From an uncultured Bacilli bacterium (GTDB lineage: Bacteria; Bacillota_I; Bacilli_A; RF39; UBA660), in assembly GCA_947624475.1 (NCBI GenBank), contig CANQKK010000040.1:1-7463 (forward strand): a stretch of 7,463 nucleotides of DNA, in the 5' to 3' direction. The notes below the pieces were generated by a model. It did no database searches. It saw nothing but the letters and a program-made list of their open reading frames with translations, and was not told the DNA's origin. The position numbers were made by a program, and so were the translations under genes. Positions 5,382 through 7,463 of the stretch are shown in pieces; positions within the stretch are counted from its first letter, which is position 1; each line of letters starts with the position of its first letter.

Positions 5382-7193
5382 ATGAGTGATATCAAAAAAA
5401 AGACAGAAGATGAAGTTAGAGATAGCGCAAAGATTATTCTAGGCTTTGACGATAATGAAAATGACGTTCAACAAGGTACGGGTCAAATTACTACTTTCAA
5501 AGAATTAGGGTTTAATTGCAAATCAAATAATCGTAAGCCTGATGGATGGTATTTACCAAAAGATAAATCTAAGGTTGCTATTATTTTGGAAACAAAATCG
5601 GAAAAACAAGATATTTCATTGCAAAAATGGGTTGATGAATTATTTGTGAAAATTGATGTAGTAAGTCAAAAGTACAAAGAAGTAGTTGGAATTCTTTATA
5701 ATGGATCTGATCAACGTATTTTTTTGAACAAAGAGGAAATTGAAAAGAAACCCAAGGTCTTACAAAACAAAATCTTTTATTTAGATTTATTCACTAACAA
5801 ACCAATAGATACACAGCAAATTTATTTAACTACAATGAAAATTAATAATTTGTTGCATTTTAAGTTTGGTGTCAACGATTACTATGATAGAATGATTTTT
5901 ACTGCTTGTGCCCTTGTTGCAAAAAGATATGGTGCTTGGCTTGATAAGGGAAGAGACTATACAACATTACATAATTCGATATTAAATACATTATCAAAAT
6001 CTCTTGAAACTGCGATAAAGCAAAACGAAAAACTTAAAATATTACTTGAAATGTATTCGAAAGTTCAAATGAATATTACTACAAATCAAAAAGCAATAGA
6101 TGATTTTATAGACTGTGTAGAAACAATTTCTGACTTAATTAATTCAAAGTATTGGAATGGTGAAGATGTTATGGGAATTTTCTTTAATGAATTTAACCGT
6201 TACAAAGGTAAATCGGAAAATGGACAAGTATTTACACCAGGACACGTAACATCTTTAATGTATAGACTGGCTGAAGTAAACATGAATGATAGAGTACTTG
6301 ATGCAGCTTGTGGAAGTGGTGCATTTTTAACAAAAGCAATGTCAAATATGATAAATGAATCTGGAGGTATTGGCACTTCAAAAGCAAAACAAATTATGTC
6401 TGAACAATTATATGGAATTGAGATAGATAAGAGAGTCTATTCTCTTGCCTGTGCGAATATGCTAATTCATAAAGATGGTAAGACAAATTTGGAACAACTA
6501 GATAGCACTTCACAGGAGGCAGGCGAGTGGATTAAATTAAAGAATATTACAAAGGTATTAATGAATCCTCCTTATGAAAGAAAATATCATCCAGAGATTA
6601 TTATAAAAAATGTTTTAGATAATGTAACAAAAGGAACTATTGCTGCATTTTTATTACCAGATAAGAAATTAGAAAAGTTTAGTAAAAAATGGGTGAAATC
6701 TGTTCTTGATGAACATAGATTATTAAAAGTAATTAAACTTCCAGAAAAGACTTTTGATGAAGGTGTTAGTGTATCTATTTTCATTTTTGAATGTCATAAG
6801 CCTCAAAACAATGAGGAAATTTTTACTTGTTATATACAAGATGATGGATTAGAAAGAGTGAAAAATCAAGGTCGCCAAGATTTGAAAAATAAGTGGCAAG
6901 GAATTGAAGACCGATGGGTTGAAATTATCAAGAAACAAGCTGGTGATTCGAGCATTAAATGGATTAAACCTAATGAGCACTTGAGCTATCAAAAAGATGA
7001 AGTACCTTTCGGTTTATCTGAAGAAGATTTTATTCAAGGAATGATGAAGTACCTAATGTATAAAGAGGGAATTGATCAAAAAGAATTATCAGAAAAATTG
7101 GTAGATGAAATTATGTATTCAAGCATAGTAACAATGAATGATGAAACAAAAATGGTTTCAATTAATATTCAGGGTGATGATGAGGATGAATAA
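5382..7193 (+). CDS. Nuclease-methyltransferase fusion, BcgI A-subunit-like (type IIB/IIG), 603 aa
   Basis: A combined restriction and N6-adenine methyltransferase subunit. It would need a separate specificity subunit to find its site. Domains: residues about 1-110 carry a PD-(D/E)XK nuclease pattern, P53-D54 in RKPDGWY and E70-T-K72 in ILETKSEK; about 120-260 is helical linker; about 260-500 is the methylase with GQVFTPG (281-287), motif I VLDAACGSGAFL (from 305) and motif IV NPPY (395-398). The C-terminal region about 500-603 ends in an acidic tail. Classical HsdM subunits lack the nuclease domain. BcgI A has this layout, a length near 640 residues and a separate B subunit, so the match is good. 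GGAGG at 5370-5374 lies 7 bases before the ATG. The last 8 bases overlap the start of the specificity gene. Automatic annotation would probably call it HsdM. Confidence 0.85.
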   Translation: MSDIKKKTEDEVRDSAKIILGFDDNENDVQQGTGQITTFKELGFNCKSNNRKPDGWYLPKDKSKVAIILETKSEKQDISLQKWVDELFVKIDVVSQKYKEVVGILYNGSDQRIFLNKEEIEKKPKVLQNKIFYLDLFTNKPIDTQQIYLTTMKINNLLHFKFGVNDYYDRMIFTACALVAKRYGAWLDKGRDYTTLHNSILNTLSKSLETAIKQNEKLKILLEMYSKVQMNITTNQKAIDDFIDCVETISDLINSKYWNGEDVMGIFFNEFNRYKGKSENGQVFTPGHVTSLMYRLAEVNMNDRVLDAACGSGAFLTKAMSNMINESGGIGTSKAKQIMSEQLYGIEIDKRVYSLACANMLIHKDGKTNLEQLDSTSQEAGEWIKLKNITKVLMNPPYERKYHPEIIIKNVLDNVTKGTIAAFLLPDKKLEKFSKKWVKSVLDEHRLLKVIKLPEKTFDEGVSVSIFIFECHKPQNNEEIFTCYIQDDGLERVKNQGRQDLKNKWQGIEDRWVEIIKKQAGDSSIKWIKPNEHLSYQKDEVPFGLSEEDFIQGMMKYLMYKEGIDQKELSEKLVDEIMYSSIVTMNDETKMVSINIQGDDEDE

Positions 7194-7463
7194 TATTGAT
7201 ACTTCGAAATGGCGCCGTTTTAAAGTGAAGGAATTATTTAATATACATCCTACAAAGTCATACGATTTAAATAATGCACAACTAATTGATGATGGAACTA
7301 ATCCAGTACTAGCAAATTCTAGATATAATAATGGTGTTGGTGGCTATTCGACTTTAGAGAATACTGAGGAAGGAAACATGATAACTTTCAGTGATACAGT
7401 TGATGCAAACACCATCTTTTATCAAAAAGATCCTTTTATTGGATATTCTCATGTACAAGGACT
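7186..7463 (+). CDS. Specificity (S) subunit of the R-M system, N-terminal 92 residues, 3' truncated by the window
   Basis: Target-recognition protein that would guide the fusion enzyme to its DNA site. The visible part is the start of a type I/BcgI-B-like recognition domain: W9-RRFKVKELFNI at the start (the usual opening 'W..F.l..lF.i' of S subunits), then NPVLANSRYNNGVGGYS around residues 39-55 and the ITFSDT...TIFYQ..PFIGYSHVQG stretch at 66-92, which is characteristic of these domains. The ATG at 7186 overlaps the end of the preceding gene by 8 bases in another frame, so translation is probably coupled; only a weak GAGG stands directly before it. How many recognition domains follow cannot be seen. 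Confidence 0.85.
   Translation, partial: MNNIDTSKWRRFKVKELFNIHPTKSYDLNNAQLIDDGTNPVLANSRYNNGVGGYSTLENTEEGNMITFSDTVDANTIFYQKDPFIGYSHVQG

Overview
The window is AT-rich bacterial DNA. It uses the standard bacterial code: TGA ends the DUF2971 gene and Trp is TGG. Ribosome binding sites are strong GGAGG types, and promoters have extended -10 boxes. This fits a low-GC Firmicute (Bacilli, Erysipelotrichia or similar), but the sequence does not fix the genus. All recognisable genes run on the + strand and all but one belong to restriction or defence families, so this is a piece of a defence island.

Layout. (1) 2-550: the C-terminal end of a type I restriction subunit (HsdR), closed by its own intrinsic terminator at 566-601. 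(2) 616-864: a structured non-coding element, copy A. It holds a long dyad, a small TTCGA-loop hairpin, a strong intrinsic terminator and five tandem 10-bp units. A gene-poor stretch follows, with an extended -10 promoter at 982-1010. (3) 1379-4773: a two-gene operon coding for a GmrSD-like protein (DUF262 + DUF1524, with extra C-terminal regions) and a DUF2971 protein. (4) 4799-5040: copy B of the same element, about 94% identical to copy A over the part aligned without gaps, with four 10-bp units, followed by another extended -10 promoter at 5112-5140. (5) 5179-7463: an operon of a 66-aa protein of unknown function, a nuclease-methyltransferase fusion and the start of a specificity subunit. 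The last two look like a BcgI-type (type IIB/IIG) restriction-modification system rather than the HsdM/HsdS of the upstream type I system.

How it fits together. Three defence modules lie head to tail: a type I R-M end, a modification-dependent-nuclease-like pair, and a BcgI-like R-M. The same element stands in both module junctions. Each copy stops transcription from the module before it and precedes the promoter of the next one. The two direct copies flank the GmrSD/DUF2971 module exactly, so it could be lost or exchanged by recombination between them. The most novel item is this duplicated element. Its hairpin stem shows a compensatory base-pair change between copies, and its 10-bp repeat array differs in unit number.
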